Source: Pseudoips prasinana
Taxonomy: Eukaryota > Arthropoda > Insecta > Lepidoptera > Nolidae
Direction: 5' to 3'
Assembly: GCA_951640165.1 (NCBI GenBank)
Contig: OX621234.1
Span: forward strand, 26,416,549 to 26,480,548
Length of the DNA stretch: 64,000 nucleotides
The position numbers were made by a program, and so were the translations under genes. The notes beneath the pieces are model-generated. The model did not search any database and was not told where the DNA came from. It worked only from the letters and a program-made list of their open reading frames with translations. This document shows, piece by piece, positions 26,601-40,711 of the stretch (positions are counted from its first letter, which is position 1; each line of letters starts with the position of its first letter).

Positions 26601-28626
26601 AAATCATGGCATTTGTAACAGGGTTTAAAATAGCTTGTAGCACGATGATGCAAATCTGCAGCATTAACCGTTGCTGATTAATTGCCATTAACTGAAACTT
26701 TCAAGCCTTTTTGATATTTCCGATTTGCATCACTAGCCGTTAAAGGGAGTGTGTTCAAAAACGAAAATTTATTGTACCGAAACATGTGTCAAATTATTTG
26801 ATACTATTATTAGGAAAATATTGGGTATCTAAATATGTTCGTTTATTTCACTCGTGGCACGTGTAGCAGTCGTAAGCTTCCGCCGAACGTAAATAACATT
26901 TGTCCCTCAATTAGACCTTGCCTCTCCAATATCTGGTGTAGAGATCAGTCGGCAAGTATACTTATATATTCTGAAGACATGTCCGCACTAGAGACTAGAT
27001 AAATGAATCTCTATATATTGATAGTAAAGCAAATAGGTAAATTATTCTGTTACTCAGTGGTAATTTTTGTATCTGAAACCTTATAGCAATTGAGTACGAT
27101 TTTGCCTTTTTTAGCTTGTCTATTATTTCCACCCAGGACAATTAGTAATATATAAGTACGTCTAGTTTGATGTGAGATGGTAGTTTGTTGTCCAAAGATA
27201 TTTATGTGAATATTTATTATTTATATTTACTACTGTTCCTTCACAAATACTGTCCTGAAGCACTGGGATACCAAAATCAGAGCAGTTAGGCCTATTAATA
27301 GACAGAGAGTATCTGAAGGTTCTTTATCACCTCTGCGGTTTTAATGCACCGGTAAGGTACTCGGCTAAAGGGAATTGAGAAACCATATACTTCTATAATT
27401 AATACTTTAGAAGCAAACAAACAACTTCATCGTTTATTTTAAATCTAAACCCATGTAACTCAAATTGTACAAAAATTATATTAGACCATCTCGAAAGCAT
27501 TTTTGTAAGTTATCAAACATCGCGAGAAATCGCGTAACATAAATGAAGACAAATTAATAGCCTTTATTAAGTCGGTATTATTAGAAAACCAGACACTTAA
27601 GTTTATTTATCAAAGATTTAAAAAGAATCTATAATAAAATGTGGTACTTGGAAATAATTAAATACGAAAAGGGCCAGACGATATCGCACTGAGGTGTATT
27701 ATACTAGAGCTTATAAAGTCAAACTGAAGTCAATCAATTGCCTACGCTTCCAATTATGACTGCTAATATGTAAAGATACCTTAGAAATATATTTTAGATT
27801 CTCTTTTGAAGAGACACCATTAAAATATCATTTTTATTTTGGGATCAGAGAGCTTATTTGTGTGTAGGCAGAAAATAATTACGTATCTTTTTATATAATA
27901 TTTACCAACGGAAAAATATTTCTATATTTAAATGAGCAGATAATTTTAACAGGGCTGCGGTCTAACATTAACACACACAAAATAAACTACTAACAAAAGG
28001 TCGCTACAGACGTTTTGTGTGAAAGTATTCGGATTTTATCCCTGCCAAGAATTTCAAACGCGTATACTTTAAGTCTTTATCTGCCGAGTTGTATATGTAT
28101 AGTAAACAATAACAACAGATTATATAGCTTGTAAGTAAGAACCCCACTCGCCATCGTTGATTTCGTAAACAAACGTTCAGATATTTACTTTAGATTTTCT
28201 CAGTGTCACGCAACCTATTTATTATTGAAATTTAATAAATATTATTGAGTATGCAAAAAAATTTAACGTTTACTTTTAGACTGTACCAGTTCCAGTTTGG
28301 AGCACTTCTATATCGTAATAATTTAAAGTGAAATCTCACGGCACAATTTATATAGATTTATTATTTAAATGTCTAATTTAATTTAAGGGCTAATTTGGTA
28401 ACGGGCAGTGGTGCGTAAATGTCACATTGTATGTATATCATTAATGGATTTGGTTAATTCGCATATCTAAAGCTATTTCGTCTAAACTGTAAAGTATGAA
28501 CTGTGAAGCAAATTTCTCTTGTATTTCATTCTTCGCGCAAGTTTATACACGAATAAATAAAAATAGTATAAGTGTATAGTAGATTTTAATATGCTTATGA
28601 ACTTTCATGCTGCCCTGGATAACTAG
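26601..28626. other. Perlecan 3' flank or long last intron
   Basis: No ORF of note. Blocks 26820-26965, 27010-27070 and 27690-28080 match sequence in the right third of the window in the same order (53490-53665, 55280-55330, 62735-63195). Confidence 0.6.
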
Positions 28627-28804
28627 ACTAATTTTTCCCGACCTGTACCCCTATTTTGAAGAGGTCGATGCCTACGAATCCCCACCAGGCTTTCCTATTA
28701 ACACGAATTCCCGCATCTCGTTCAACATCCCCACCTTTCTCTTGCCGTCCATTGCGAGCTTTGCACACTATTATATTCTATACGCTTATCACAACGGAAA
28801 CTAA
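28627..28804 (+). CDS. Candidate alternative terminal exon of perlecan
   Basis: Splicing from the donor at 23578 to the AG at 28625-28626 rebuilds Glu and continues L-I-F-P-D-L-Y-P-Y-F-E-E-V-D-A-Y for 58 more residues to TAA at 28802-28804. The phase needed (two bases carried over) is exactly what this exon supplies. Codon use is GC3-rich for the first 45 codons, in sharp contrast to the AT-rich flanks, which argues for coding. A strong GTGAGT donor at 28817 follows the stop, suggesting a 3' UTR intron. Weak points: the acceptor has a poor pyrimidine tract, the intron would be about 5 kb, and I recognise no family. It could instead be an exon of another gene. Confidence 0.5.
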
Positions 28805-30788
28805 TGGAATTAACAGGTGAGTGGAGATATTAGGTCATTATATATACGTTTTTCATTTAAGTTAAACGTTACATCGCTAGATATTTTAAAATAGGCTTTT
28901 ATATATTATATATATTATAGGCAATACCATTATTATAATGTAAGTATGACGAGGCACCCCACTGATATAACACCGAGTTGTTAAATTTGGAGTTTATTTG
29001 CAAAAATCTTTTTAGACCATCGACTTGCATTACAGATCAAAGCTTCAAAATGAAATAATTATTTATGTATTGACAAGATGTGATCTGAAAATGTGCCTCC
29101 AAAATGGAAAGCGCCCACTTAGTGGAATCGCCTGCGTCATACTGTGGGACGATGTGCTGGAAAAAGCCAACCATCCATGAGGCATCTTAGCTTAGCATCT
29201 TATATAAGCTTACGTCACGTTTAGCGCTAATTTACAACATCAAAAGTAATTCCGAAATAGATAAAGCAATTGTAGCTACTTTTATTAGATGTTAATTCTT
29301 AATTGATGCTGTCCTAATATAAAGTCGAAAACGACTTAGTCCTCTAAATTCTTTGTAGTGTAAGTCTGAGTTTATAAAAAACGAATAAATCAAATAGAAT
29401 AAGCTTCCTTATTCTAAGCACAAAGTACGCTGCAATAGAATCAAATGAATAGGGTGTTATTTTCGATGTGTAAAAGTCATAACCGCATTATATAATTTCA
29501 TTAACATTAAAATTTAGTGTATCTCTTACAGAAATTATTATAACTGCAACTAAATAACTGCAAGTAACTAATTCAAATACACGTGTTAAATGGTAGAAAA
29601 TGTGCAATTTTAATGCTTGCCATTCGAAATATAATAAATCAATCAATTCATATTAGAATATTGCTATTTCGAGCTACACATAGCAATATTTTAAAGCTTT
29701 AACACCCTGATTTAATAGTCACTTAATTTTTGTCCCATCCTCGACTTAGTTGTCATCCACCAACCTGGATACGATACATACTTTACACACTTGTAAATTT
29801 TACTTTTTGATATTTCTCGAAGCCAACCATTGCATTGTTCTGAAAGATCAAACAGAAATATTTTACAACAGTGGTTGTGGTTCGAAACATATCACAAAAA
29901 TAAAATTAACAACTTAATGCTCTGTTGATTAATGTTTTAAAATTGTTTTACTAAATTATTGTATTTCTTTACAGCCCGTCGCGATATTAAGCGATAATTG
30001 TGCGAATGAACATCTACGATAAATCAACACAATGCAGCACAACTTTACTGGAAACAATCTCAAACAGAAGAGTTTCACATTTGGTGCGTTCTCTTTATAA
30101 TCCAATGCAAACTCTTTGTCTCTGTTAATTTCAATAGATAATAATTTTATAATCGTGAATAAATGTTGTATTAGTATTAAGATACTTGAAAAACCAGACA
30201 ATACAGCTACTAGCTTAGTTTAGGTAAATGCGAATATTAAATTCAATTATATAATCGGATGTGACGTGGTTGCCGTGAGCTGCCCTTTTGCATATACTAG
30301 TGGTGCTCCACGGAGGGACAAGTGTTTGGTGCCATAAGATTAAAACTTAGTTAGGTATCTTAACTAATAACTTTTAAGTATCCCATTTTTATTTCTGCTT
30401 GTTTGCGCGGGATATTTTGAATGTTCCAATGCTTTGATTTATTATTTTCGCACCCAGTGATATGTAATTGTGCCAAACGTGATAAATATAATTTTCCTTA
30501 AGTTTTATCACTGCCATTATGTTTCTTTTAGTTATGTTCCTAAGATTGTAATAGAAAGTGTAACTTCATTAGCAAGGAATATACTATCTTAAGTACTTAC
30601 TTATCTATACTGTATCGTATATAAAATAAATAACCGCGTACGATGGCATTTACTTAATTATCGTCGGTAATTATTGTTTATCTTATTATATATTTTAATT
30701 ATGAATTCTATGTCCATTAAATGTATCTGTTGTAAGCTATAATGTATTAAGAACTATGACATATTATAATAATTAAATTACAAAGTAC

Positions 30789-30815
30789 TGATATATATAT
30801 ATATATATATATATG
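30789..30815. repeat. TA microsatellite
   Basis: About 13 TA units. Confidence 0.9.
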
Positions 30816-31034
30816 TAACTTTACACTGTTTATCTATTTTAAATAAACCTACCTAAGTATAATGACTATATCATATGCTGCTTAGTGAACAAATTCGACT
30901 AACCATAATGAAATGGAAATAAAAATGACTATAAAATATTGTTACTTTTTTATTTGTCCCAACTCACATAACCACTTCACCATCACCATAATAGCTGTAA
31001 GAAGTACTGTACACTGGACAAAAGCTACCCCCAA

Positions 31035-31230
31035 GAATCATCTTCGAGGGATATGCCATAATCGCCACGCTTGGCAGACGGCGATTGCAGTAAGATGGAT
31101 ATAATACTCAGAAGGAAGCCGCTGCCTGTCCCCTGATAAATATTCCCTCGGGCCGACTTCTACGACCCCCACGAGTTAAGATGAGGTGATAATATTCCGA
31201 TATACACTGCCTAACGGCACACAACAAACA
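31035..31230 (+). mobile_element. LINE-type 3' region repeat
   Basis: Aligns with 6388-6560: ATAATCGCCACGCTTGGCAG, CTCGGGCCGACTTCTACGAC, and the ending GCACACAACA. Non-coding remnant. Confidence 0.6.
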
Positions 31231-32609
31231 TGACATAACTTACTGTTATATTATTCGGCGGTTTTTTATACCCAGCCTGATGAGAAACACAAACAGAATT
31301 CTACCCACCCATCCATTTCTTTTGTTGCAACCATTCTATTATTGAAAAGTGGGTAGTGAGTAGGTTTTATTTGCTCTTAATTAGGTGTATTGTTGTGCCT
31401 TAAGAAATAAATTACGTTTAGGATACTTTGTATGCATATTAATCAACTTGTTATTAGCTGACAATTACGTTTTATATTAAAACGTATGATAAATAAATAT
31501 TGTCTTTGCAGACTATTCTACTAGTTGAGATACTTGATTACATAAAGAAGTTTTTAATGAACATGCATGGTTATATTTTCCTGTGTGTGCAAATAAAAGG
31601 CAATTCTTGTGGAAATATTTGTTTACATTACATCAAATTAAAAGCACCCTTCCCTGAATTATTGATCATTACGTAGTATAATGTTTTAAATAATATTCGA
31701 TCATGACTGTGCTTCTCGCTTATTACAATAATTGAATTATAGTGTTTTGTTATAGTTATACATATATATGGCTAAATATGGATTGTAAGTAATCATATAG
31801 AACCAACGGAGAGGTAATATAATAATAATACACAATAGCACCGACCAGTCAATATCAAAAAGTTTTTATGAACTAGTTTTTAACTTATCGGATACCGAGT
31901 ATCCTTGTCTTCACTTTCATTCCAGGATTGGAACCGGAGGTATCGAGACTGCAATCGTATGATAATCCGACACATAGGATTCGATAGATATTATAGTAAT
32001 AATTGTTGAAATAGTCTTAACTTTCACTGATCAATTTTGCTTCGTAACCTTTCCACTTATTTAATTTATTCGTATTGGTCCGCCTTTACTTTGACTTGAA
32101 TTAAAACTCACCGTAAAGTTAAGATATACTGGTTATCTACCCCTAAATTGTTCAAATTTAAAAAGGCATGTATTTAAATCGATATCTGTATATTCCCTTT
32201 TTTCTAACAAAATATTTCAAAGTTATATCAAAAATACTGACTTGCACACTAATTATGCACACTAACTAAATCAAATTAAGTATACTGTTTAATCATATTT
32301 GCAGAACTGTTTTACTGAATGAATAACTATTATCAAAATAGTTATCTAACAATTCTATAGTTCAACAAACTCAATAAAACTTTTTCAAGGAAAACCATCA
32401 CTTATAACTCATTACTTTTAGGAACGTCGTTTATTCTAAATAAAACCCAATTTAATCAGTAATCTTTATATAATTAAGTACACAAAAAAATAATCAAGTG
32501 CTTACTTAACATGCACTAAACACATGCACACTGAGCGGTAACTAAGTGTAGAAACAATAGGTAGAAGTTTAGGAACAATAACAGAACTTAAATATAAAGA
32601 TAATTATTA

Positions 32610-33060
32610 TGCAGCAAGCATTGTTTCTGACACGGCTCCGGCGCTGCGGGGTTTGGGCGGCCCCACGCGAGCTTATCCTCGCAGATGGTTTTAACGCTCA
32701 CCACCGCAGCTTCGGCTTGCTGGCCGGCTTCGCCGGCTAGCCTCAGCTGCGGCGGCGGGCCTTCAAACCACCTACTCCCGCAGCTCGCGGGCCGCCCCAC
32801 CCCTCCGCGCCTACGCTTACACTCTAGGGGTAGGGCAAACAAGACTACGTGAAGTCGGTTTTGCAGCGATTCGCTTCTGTCACAAAAGAAAAAAGTCACA
32901 AAAAAAGAAGGCGCAGTTTCGAACACCTTCGAACAGCATATGAAAATCTTCTTTTCGTTCAGAAGTACCAGACCGTTTGCTTACTTCGTGTCGCTCGGTC
33001 TCCCTCACACTCGCGTTAGATGCTAAAGAGCGAGCGCGGCGTTAGATGTGCAGGCGCCAA
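32610..33060. other. GC-rich island of unknown origin
   Basis: Strongly GC-rich against AT-rich flanks, with short hairpins such as GGCCGGCTTCGCCGGC and CpG-rich runs. A minus-strand ORF of 112 codons crosses it without a recognisable motif. Probably a fragment of a GC-rich transposon; a promoter-like CpG-rich element is less likely. Confidence 0.4.
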
Positions 33061-34004
33061 CAAGTTTTTCAGTAAAATAAAGAATCAAAATCTAAATAAA
33101 GTTAGGTTTAATATATTTTAGTTGCACTATTAGTCAATTTGTAGAGTTTCATTTGATAAAATAAACTTACTTTATAGTGGTACACCTTTAGTTAACAATT
33201 TTAGAAATTCCGTTGTAAGATTGTACAATTTAGTGTGCAAGTTAGTAATTTTGATAAACATTTGGAACTTTTGTTTTATAAATCGTATATCCAATGTACG
33301 AATCACATTTTTGATGTGAATTCAATAAAAAAGGCCACCTTTGTTTGTGTGGTTTTTTAATTCTTTTTGTAGGTCATATTTAGTTATTCAATTAGATTTT
33401 TTGCACAGCATTCATACTTCTGGTGTGCATTCAGTTAAATAGTGGAGTTACGTAGTGTGCTGAAAAACTATACAGATGTGCATTTAAAAATATCCCATTT
33501 AAAAATGCCGAAGAATTCTTTTTATTCGGGAACCAATATTAGAATTACCTATCTCTTTCTTTTCTATGGATTTGCATTTAGATGCTGCACGTCCAATTTC
33601 TTTACGTAAACTCTCTTATCTTTACTTAGCATCCCTGTGAAGTTGCACTCAATACTAGCCTGTGTCTTAGAATTTACAGGTTTAGATAGAAGTTCTATAT
33701 ACAGAATATTCTGTGTAGCAGAATGTCCATATTTCTGCTAAATAGAATATTGTCTATATAGCACTGATTTGACTTAAGTATGTGCAGATAGTTAAGTTTT
33801 ATATGGAATATAATACACGTTCTATATTGGTGGAGAACCAAATATTAATATTATCTATCATCAGAGAAACTAGATATTATCGACATTATACATAAATAAT
33901 ATTATTCAGCCAACAAAGATTTATATTTTCTTTGGGGAAAAGGCATCTTAATTGAGTTAAGATAAATATATAATGCATTGTATAAATTCAAGTCCGAATA
34001 CCAG

Positions 34005-34079
34005 AGTGCGGTAGCCGAGCGATTAACGCACATGGGGCCAGATACTCTATGATTTGTGGGTTCGATTCCTACCCGCACT
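34005..34079 (+). repeat. tRNA-like sequence, probably a SINE head
   Basis: The ends AGTGCGG and CCGCACT pair as a perfect 7-bp acceptor stem and the T arm GTGGGTTCGATTCCTAC is good. The anticodon arm has an 11-base loop and the D stem is weak, so a working tRNA is unlikely. Confidence 0.5.
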
Positions 34080-34222
34080 AAAATTTATACAAACTTGTTG
34101 TCTTGGGAAAGCAACATGCGTTTGGTGAAACTGTTATAGTGTATTTCGATTAAGGACTATAATTAGTATATAAATAGGAACAAATTATAGGTAGTATCTA
34201 GCCTCGTATGGATATAATATTT

Positions 34223-34475
34223 TTTATAATAATATTTTAGGGACAATGTCACACAGATCATCCTAGCCCCAAACTAAGCAAAGCTTGTACTATGGGTACC
34301 AGGCGACGATATACATACTTATATAGATAGATAAATACTTATATACATAGAAAACATCCATGACTCAGAAACAAATATTCGTGCTCATCACACAAATATT
34401 TGCACTTACCGGGATTCGAACCCAGGACCACCAGCTTCGTAGGCAGGAGCACTACCAACTAGGCTACGGTGACCG
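34223..34475 (-). mobile_element. tRNA-derived SINE, minus strand
   Basis: On the minus strand: tRNA-like head with TAGCCTAGTTGGTAGTGCTC and B box GGGTTCGAATCCC, then a body with CTGAGTCATGGATGTTTTCT and GTATTTATCTATCTATATA, ending in AT-rich DNA. It is the best-preserved head of this SINE group in the window. Confidence 0.82.
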
Positions 34476-34813
34476 TTGTTATTAACATCTGTACCTTATT
34501 TTATAGTATGTTATTTAGTAAGGTGCGTCGTATTGAATTAAAAAGAAGTAATTTGTACATTCTTTTATACAGTAATACTTAAGCATTAATATAGAACAAC
34601 ATATTTTGTTATGATTTAATTTATACAAACTAATCAGTTAGTTTATCAAATAGTTTAACAAACAGTACAATTATCATATATAACAGATAATCTGAACCTT
34701 GCACTTTATAAATCTTATAATTGAAGAGTTATATTAATACTCACTTTCCAAATCTAAACATACAGAAAATGTTTTATGTACTTATCTACGAGGTCTAAAG
34801 CATTTATCGATAT

Positions 34814-35257
34814 CTATTTATAAGGATATTCCACGCGTTTCAATAGCCTAGACCTAATGCCTTGCAAACTACAATCATCGAGCCAGTTAACGCATGTCTT
34901 CTCAATATTGTAGTTGATGAAGTTTGGCACAACCGTAACAAAGGGGTCATCGGGAATAGGTCGTAGCACCAAGTAATCGTTCCGGCCTTCCTTTTCCACA
35001 TAGGGTCTGTCCAACAACGCTGACGATTTTTGAGATAACGCCACTTTAAGTTCGTTTTCTACCAAGTTAGCTTCATTCACATACGGGTTTTCTGGATTGT
35101 CATTAGTTCTCCGACTTTTTGGAACTAAAGTAGGCTTTATTACCGAGTCTACTAAATTCTTGAGTGCCATGTCCTTGTTCTTCAGATCTCGATTAGCGTC
35201 ATCTATTTGGAACAAACATGTGACTAATGGAATTGCGAGTAATTCTACATATAACAT
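34814..35257 (-). CDS. Predicted small secreted protein, unrecognised
   Basis: An uninterrupted 147-codon ORF on the minus strand with codon use clearly above background. The N-terminus is hydrophobic (LLAIPLVTCLF), consistent with a signal peptide. The mature part is charged, with a basic SRR pair, the stretch DYLVLRPIPDDPFV, and only two Cys in the C-terminal region (CVNWLDDC), before a basic tail (RLLKRVEYPYK). Three bases before the ATG on the coding strand is a good acceptor (TGATTTCAG), so at least one upstream exon, probably 5' UTR, lies to the right of 35262. No family is recognised. It is convergent with perlecan. The candidate start could be internal if the upstream exon is coding. 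Confidence 0.6.
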   Translation of the reverse strand: MLYVELLAIPLVTCLFQIDDANRDLKNKDMALKNLVDSVIKPTLVPKSRRTNDNPENPYVNEANLVENELKVALSQKSSALLDRPYVEKEGRNDYLVLRPIPDDPFVTVVPNFINYNIEKTCVNWLDDCSLQGIRSRLLKRVEYPYK

Positions 35258-35408
35258 GAGCTGAAATCAGAAAATGAAATAGAAAAATCTGAAATATGTA
35301 AGCATGGGATATAAAGACGTTAATCTTCTTATAAAGAACTTGTAGAACGTGAGTGTCCAAACAATATGCACAAAAGAAATATAAATCGGAAAACATTTTC
35401 TCACTCAC

Positions 35409-38400
35409 TTTCCTTTGAAGATACGTTATATTTTTGTGTACTTTCCTAATCTATAACTTTGATGGTTTATTGAATAGAATACCACAAAAAGTGTGGAGAC
35501 ATTTAAGTGTTTGAATTATTTACGTAATAATAGACAACAAAGGACTAGATAAAAATATTCGGAAAATTTTATACACAGCAGGTGTTTAAGCTTGGATATG
35601 TTTACGAATGTGGCTTAATCCATCCATTTAACTAAATACTAGGAAACAAGTTTATGAAATACTACGAGAACATTTCTCTTCGTTTTCCCCGTATTACGAA
35701 AATGGTGTGATTATTCTGTAAAAATAAACTCGGCGACATAATATTACCTATACTCGTATTCTTGTTACTTCAGACACAGCTTAAATACTTATCGAGGTGT
35801 ATCTCGCTGAGTCTTCGAAAATGTAATAACATTTAGTGAATGAAAGTACTTAGGAGCTTAGTTAAATAAATAAATAGAAGCATAATTTGAAATAAAAATA
35901 TTAATTACATGTGTCATTACTGTTACTCGTATTTTGTATTTGTTTGCAATCACTGTTCCTTCGATGTCTGTCTCTTATCTTATTTAAACCTTCTGGGACT
36001 TGGGCGGTGGTAGGTTATTCGTAACAATTAATTCTTCTCTTATCAAAATCACTTGACTGCGAAATTGAATTTACGTTTATTATGCAGCCATCGTATCGTT
36101 AGTTACCTTTGGACAAAATCAAATATCAAACAGTCAATAATATATTATTTAGTAAAATAGTGCATGGAAAAGGGGTTTACAAGTAACTTGGCATCCTGTA
36201 TACGGATTCAGAAAATTATCACATTATCACTCATATCTATATATATATAAAACCGAAACTTTAATAGGTAGATATTACTGTGAAACAAATAAATAGGCGA
36301 ACGGTGGGCCAGGCGATTGGAAAATAAACTAGTGTTTGCAAAGGAACTTTTATTGACGTCGGCAGATTGGTTAGTTCGCCACTAAGATGACGGAACACAC
36401 ACGTACTCGGAGTCTCGGCGACTAGGTCTCTGTTAGAGTTCACACGTGGCACAGTTACAGAGTTTCGACGTACACAGCAAATTTCTGACTGTGTGGAGAA
36501 TGCTTGGCAGTTTTTACATTGACCTATATGTACATATATGTCTATGGTTTTCCACTTTATTTCTTCTTCTTAATTCGCCTTCGGTCCGCAGTCATCACCT
36601 CATGATAGTCCTATTTTTTTGAAGTGCAAACTTCCTTGGTGGTGCTGTGGACTTTCTTGGGATGGGTAAGAAATGTTAAACTCGCATCAGGACACGTGAC
36701 CTGGTCGAATATTCGTAAGACGGAGGGGGAGTCTTCTTTTTCATTTTACACGGCACCAGTTTTTTGCGGAGTTGTGCACTTATTTCTTAATTATGTTAGA
36801 TTTTTACTACCTAACCAAATTGAGTTCTATTTTTTTAATTTATTCGGGGAAAGGGAGGGAAACAAATACAATGAAGCTTTACCGCCCAAACGTGGGGAAA
36901 TAGCATCTTCCACAAGCTACTTGGATCAAATAAACACTATACTTTCCGAGTATGTGAAAAGAAAAAATAGTTTTCACTTCTATCGGTAGTCCCCAAAGAC
37001 TGTCACACATTTTTTTATTATTATTACTTTTTAAGTCAATAGAGTTTCGAATACGAATAGCCAAAAATACGTGGCCAAATTAAATGTAAATAGAAACCTT
37101 GTAAAAAAACCAGATATCGAATGAAAGAGAGAGAGAAAAGAAAATAACAAAAAAAAATCTATTTTACACCGTATACCTAGGAAAACACGTAACATTAACG
37201 AACACTATTTGGTACTCATTTTATTATGAATAAGTGCCTACTAATTTATAATTTCTGTACAAAAAGTAACGATATCCCATCTTTTGATGCGATATAGTAA
37301 CTTTTTGTACGATGTGAAAGGAGAGCCAAGTTCCTTGGTTGTGTACTTTAACAACAAAAGAAGTGAGATCTAAATGGGTGCTAAGTTCAATGCAATGAAA
37401 TTTATTTGTAACTACATATTTTTTTTATAACAACTCTAAATATCACTTATTATTATAACTTAGGATATTATTTTGAAACCCAAAGTCTGATTTATATTTT
37501 TTTTTAATTTGCTTATATAAAACTCCTCGTAAATTTAAAACATCGTTTATCAGACTTCCGTAAACTTCATGGAAACCCACATTTTGTCCCGTTTAAATGT
37601 ACTTACAAGTTCTTAGCGCCATCAAGTTGATAATTAGAACGATATTTTTAAGGAAAACAAAGATACAATATAAAAAATACCGTATGAAAATTATGAGGTA
37701 AGTATTTTCCTCATATCACAAGTAGCGCTCAAAGTAGGGATAAATTAACAATTATTTCTGTATAACAATGAAAATTCATTACTATTTGAAAAAAATGAAA
37801 ATATCTTTTAAAATACAACAAAGATTTTATCGTCAATGTTGATGTATTGTACTGGTATTTGTATGTTCTTGGTTTGCAATACTATATTAAACTTAAATTG
37901 GCAATTTGTGAGGGGGTTTAATGCCAAAGCGCTGTTCTAAAACTAAATACAACTTCAAAAGTAAAACCTTACAAATCCTACCAATATTACAAATGCGAAC
38001 GTTTTTGAGTATGGAAGTGTGGATGTTTGTTAGTCTTTTACGCAAAAACTAGCGAAATGATTTTGATGCAACTTCGTATTAATATAGCTTATATATCTGA
38101 ATAACATAAGCTATAATTTATAAAGTTTAACGCGAGTGTAATGGTTGGGCACAGCTAGTTTATATTATTTTAATGTACCTATATAAAATTTGTTGGTTTT
38201 CAAATTAACTTTGTATTAAAATTGCTATAATATATTATTACTTCCGTCTTGCTATTTATAAATATCGACCCTCATCCTAATTAAGTTAGCCCACTCCTGT
38301 AATGTCGCGGTTTTCATCACGATCTTCATCAAGTTGTAATTGCAGATTTTGCTAATTGCTGCTTTAAAAGTTTCTTTTGTTGAACGGTCTATTTTTGGTG

Positions 38401-38540
38401 GAAACAAAATACCATTTAATAGATAACATTTAGCTTGTTTCAAGCTAATGATATCGAAGGCTTGTTATTTTTATTTTGTTATTTTTGCCCATATTTGAGC
38501 ACGGCTTCTGCAACACGGTGTCTAAATTTTTTCACTGATA
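35409..38540. other. Intergenic, largely uncharacterised
   Basis: AT-rich. 36296-36730 is a patch of more balanced composition with GGACACGTGACCTGGTCGAA, probably a transposon remnant. 37257-37310 is an imperfect 20-bp inverted repeat; 38000-38170 is an interspersed repeat tail similar to 1690-1935. Five ORFs of 60-121 codons have no motif. Confidence 0.45.
37257..37310. repeat. Imperfect inverted repeat, 20-bp arms
   Basis: Arms 37257-37276 and 37291-37310 match at 18 of 20 positions. Confidence 0.8.
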
Positions 38541-38573
38541 TACAGGACGATTACCAATACGACTTTCCTTATC

Positions 38574-38860
38574 AAAAAATTACGAAGCCTTATTTAGCCA
38601 AGATTTTTCGAATCGGTCACCACTAGGTGACAAATTTGAAAAATCTTGGCTAATTAAGGCTTCGTAATTTTTTGGAGCCTAATTCAAACAAGATTCTCTT
38701 GATTGTCTACACTAATATTATTAAATGATGTTGATGAATGAAAATGATGATGAATGAAAGATTTGATTGTTTTTTGGTTTGTTTGAATGGAATAGGCTCC
38801 AAAACTAGATGACCGGTTTGAAAAATCTTGGCTAATTAAGGCTTCGTAATTTTTACTTGA
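38574..38860. repeat. Nested inverted and direct repeats
   Basis: 38574-38621 and 38626-38673 form a roughly 48-bp imperfect palindrome around ACTA (shared core AAAAATCTTGGCTAA and AAGGCTTCGTAATTTTT). A third copy of the right arm is at about 38811-38858, and a second inverted pair (GGAGCCTAATTCAAACAAG and its near complement ending ATAGGCTCC, about 38674-38801) lies between. Confidence 0.85.
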
Positions 38861-39000
38861 CTTGATACTTAATTTTTAGTTGACCGATTTGAAAAATCAT
38901 TCACTGTTGGGAAACTACACTATCTCCGGTGAATATAGGCTATATTAAATTTTCAAAAAAGTTTGGGATCCGTATCATAAATCCAATAATGTAATCCAAG

Positions 39001-40201
<1,201 letters not shown>

Positions 40202-40711
40202 GTTGACAGCGGATTCACGAAAGGACGCTCGACGAGGGCTATTATAGTACGGCAGAACGTAAAAACTGTAAGATAATTTGCTAAATTGATGACATGTATC
40301 AAAACAACAGCAATAAATACCTGACAGATTGTCTTTGCCTGTCAATAAATAATTGCCATTAACAAAAAAAATATTGACGACTAAAATTTTTCCTATTCTA
40401 AATCACTATTTATTACGATTTAATGCAACTACTGTGCTTTCATAGGCAAATAAGTCTATAATTATATGATTTATATGTAATGTTGTTACCTTTTATAAAT
40501 AATTAATTATAATTTCAACATTTGTATTATTTTACACATGGCAATTTATGTAAACGTAACTGCGTTTAGTTTACGATTTTATTACTTTTATTTATTGAAA
40601 ATAATTGAAATATTCTTACTGATTTTATTAATTATTCCCAAGTTCTAAAAATATTATACTTACATTAAAATCAATGCCTTAGTTGTCTTAACAAGTGGTA
40701 CAAATTATATA

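Larger units (their letters stand above)
28805..34004. other. Intergenic, mostly unremarkable AT-rich DNA
   Basis: Holds a GTGAGT donor at 28817, a (TA)n run at 30789-30815, a LINE-type 3' repeat at 31035-31230 and the GC-rich island at 32610-33060. AATAAA occurs at 29384-29389 and 30625-30630. Nothing else recognised. Confidence 0.5.

Noticed and set aside
34005..34079. Functional tRNA gene
   Set aside because: Acceptor and T arms pair but the anticodon loop has 11 bases and the D stem fails; probably SINE derived.
36624..36989. 121-codon ORF
   Set aside because: Low-complexity aromatic-rich translation of AT-rich DNA; nearby GGACACGTGACC patch suggests transposon debris.
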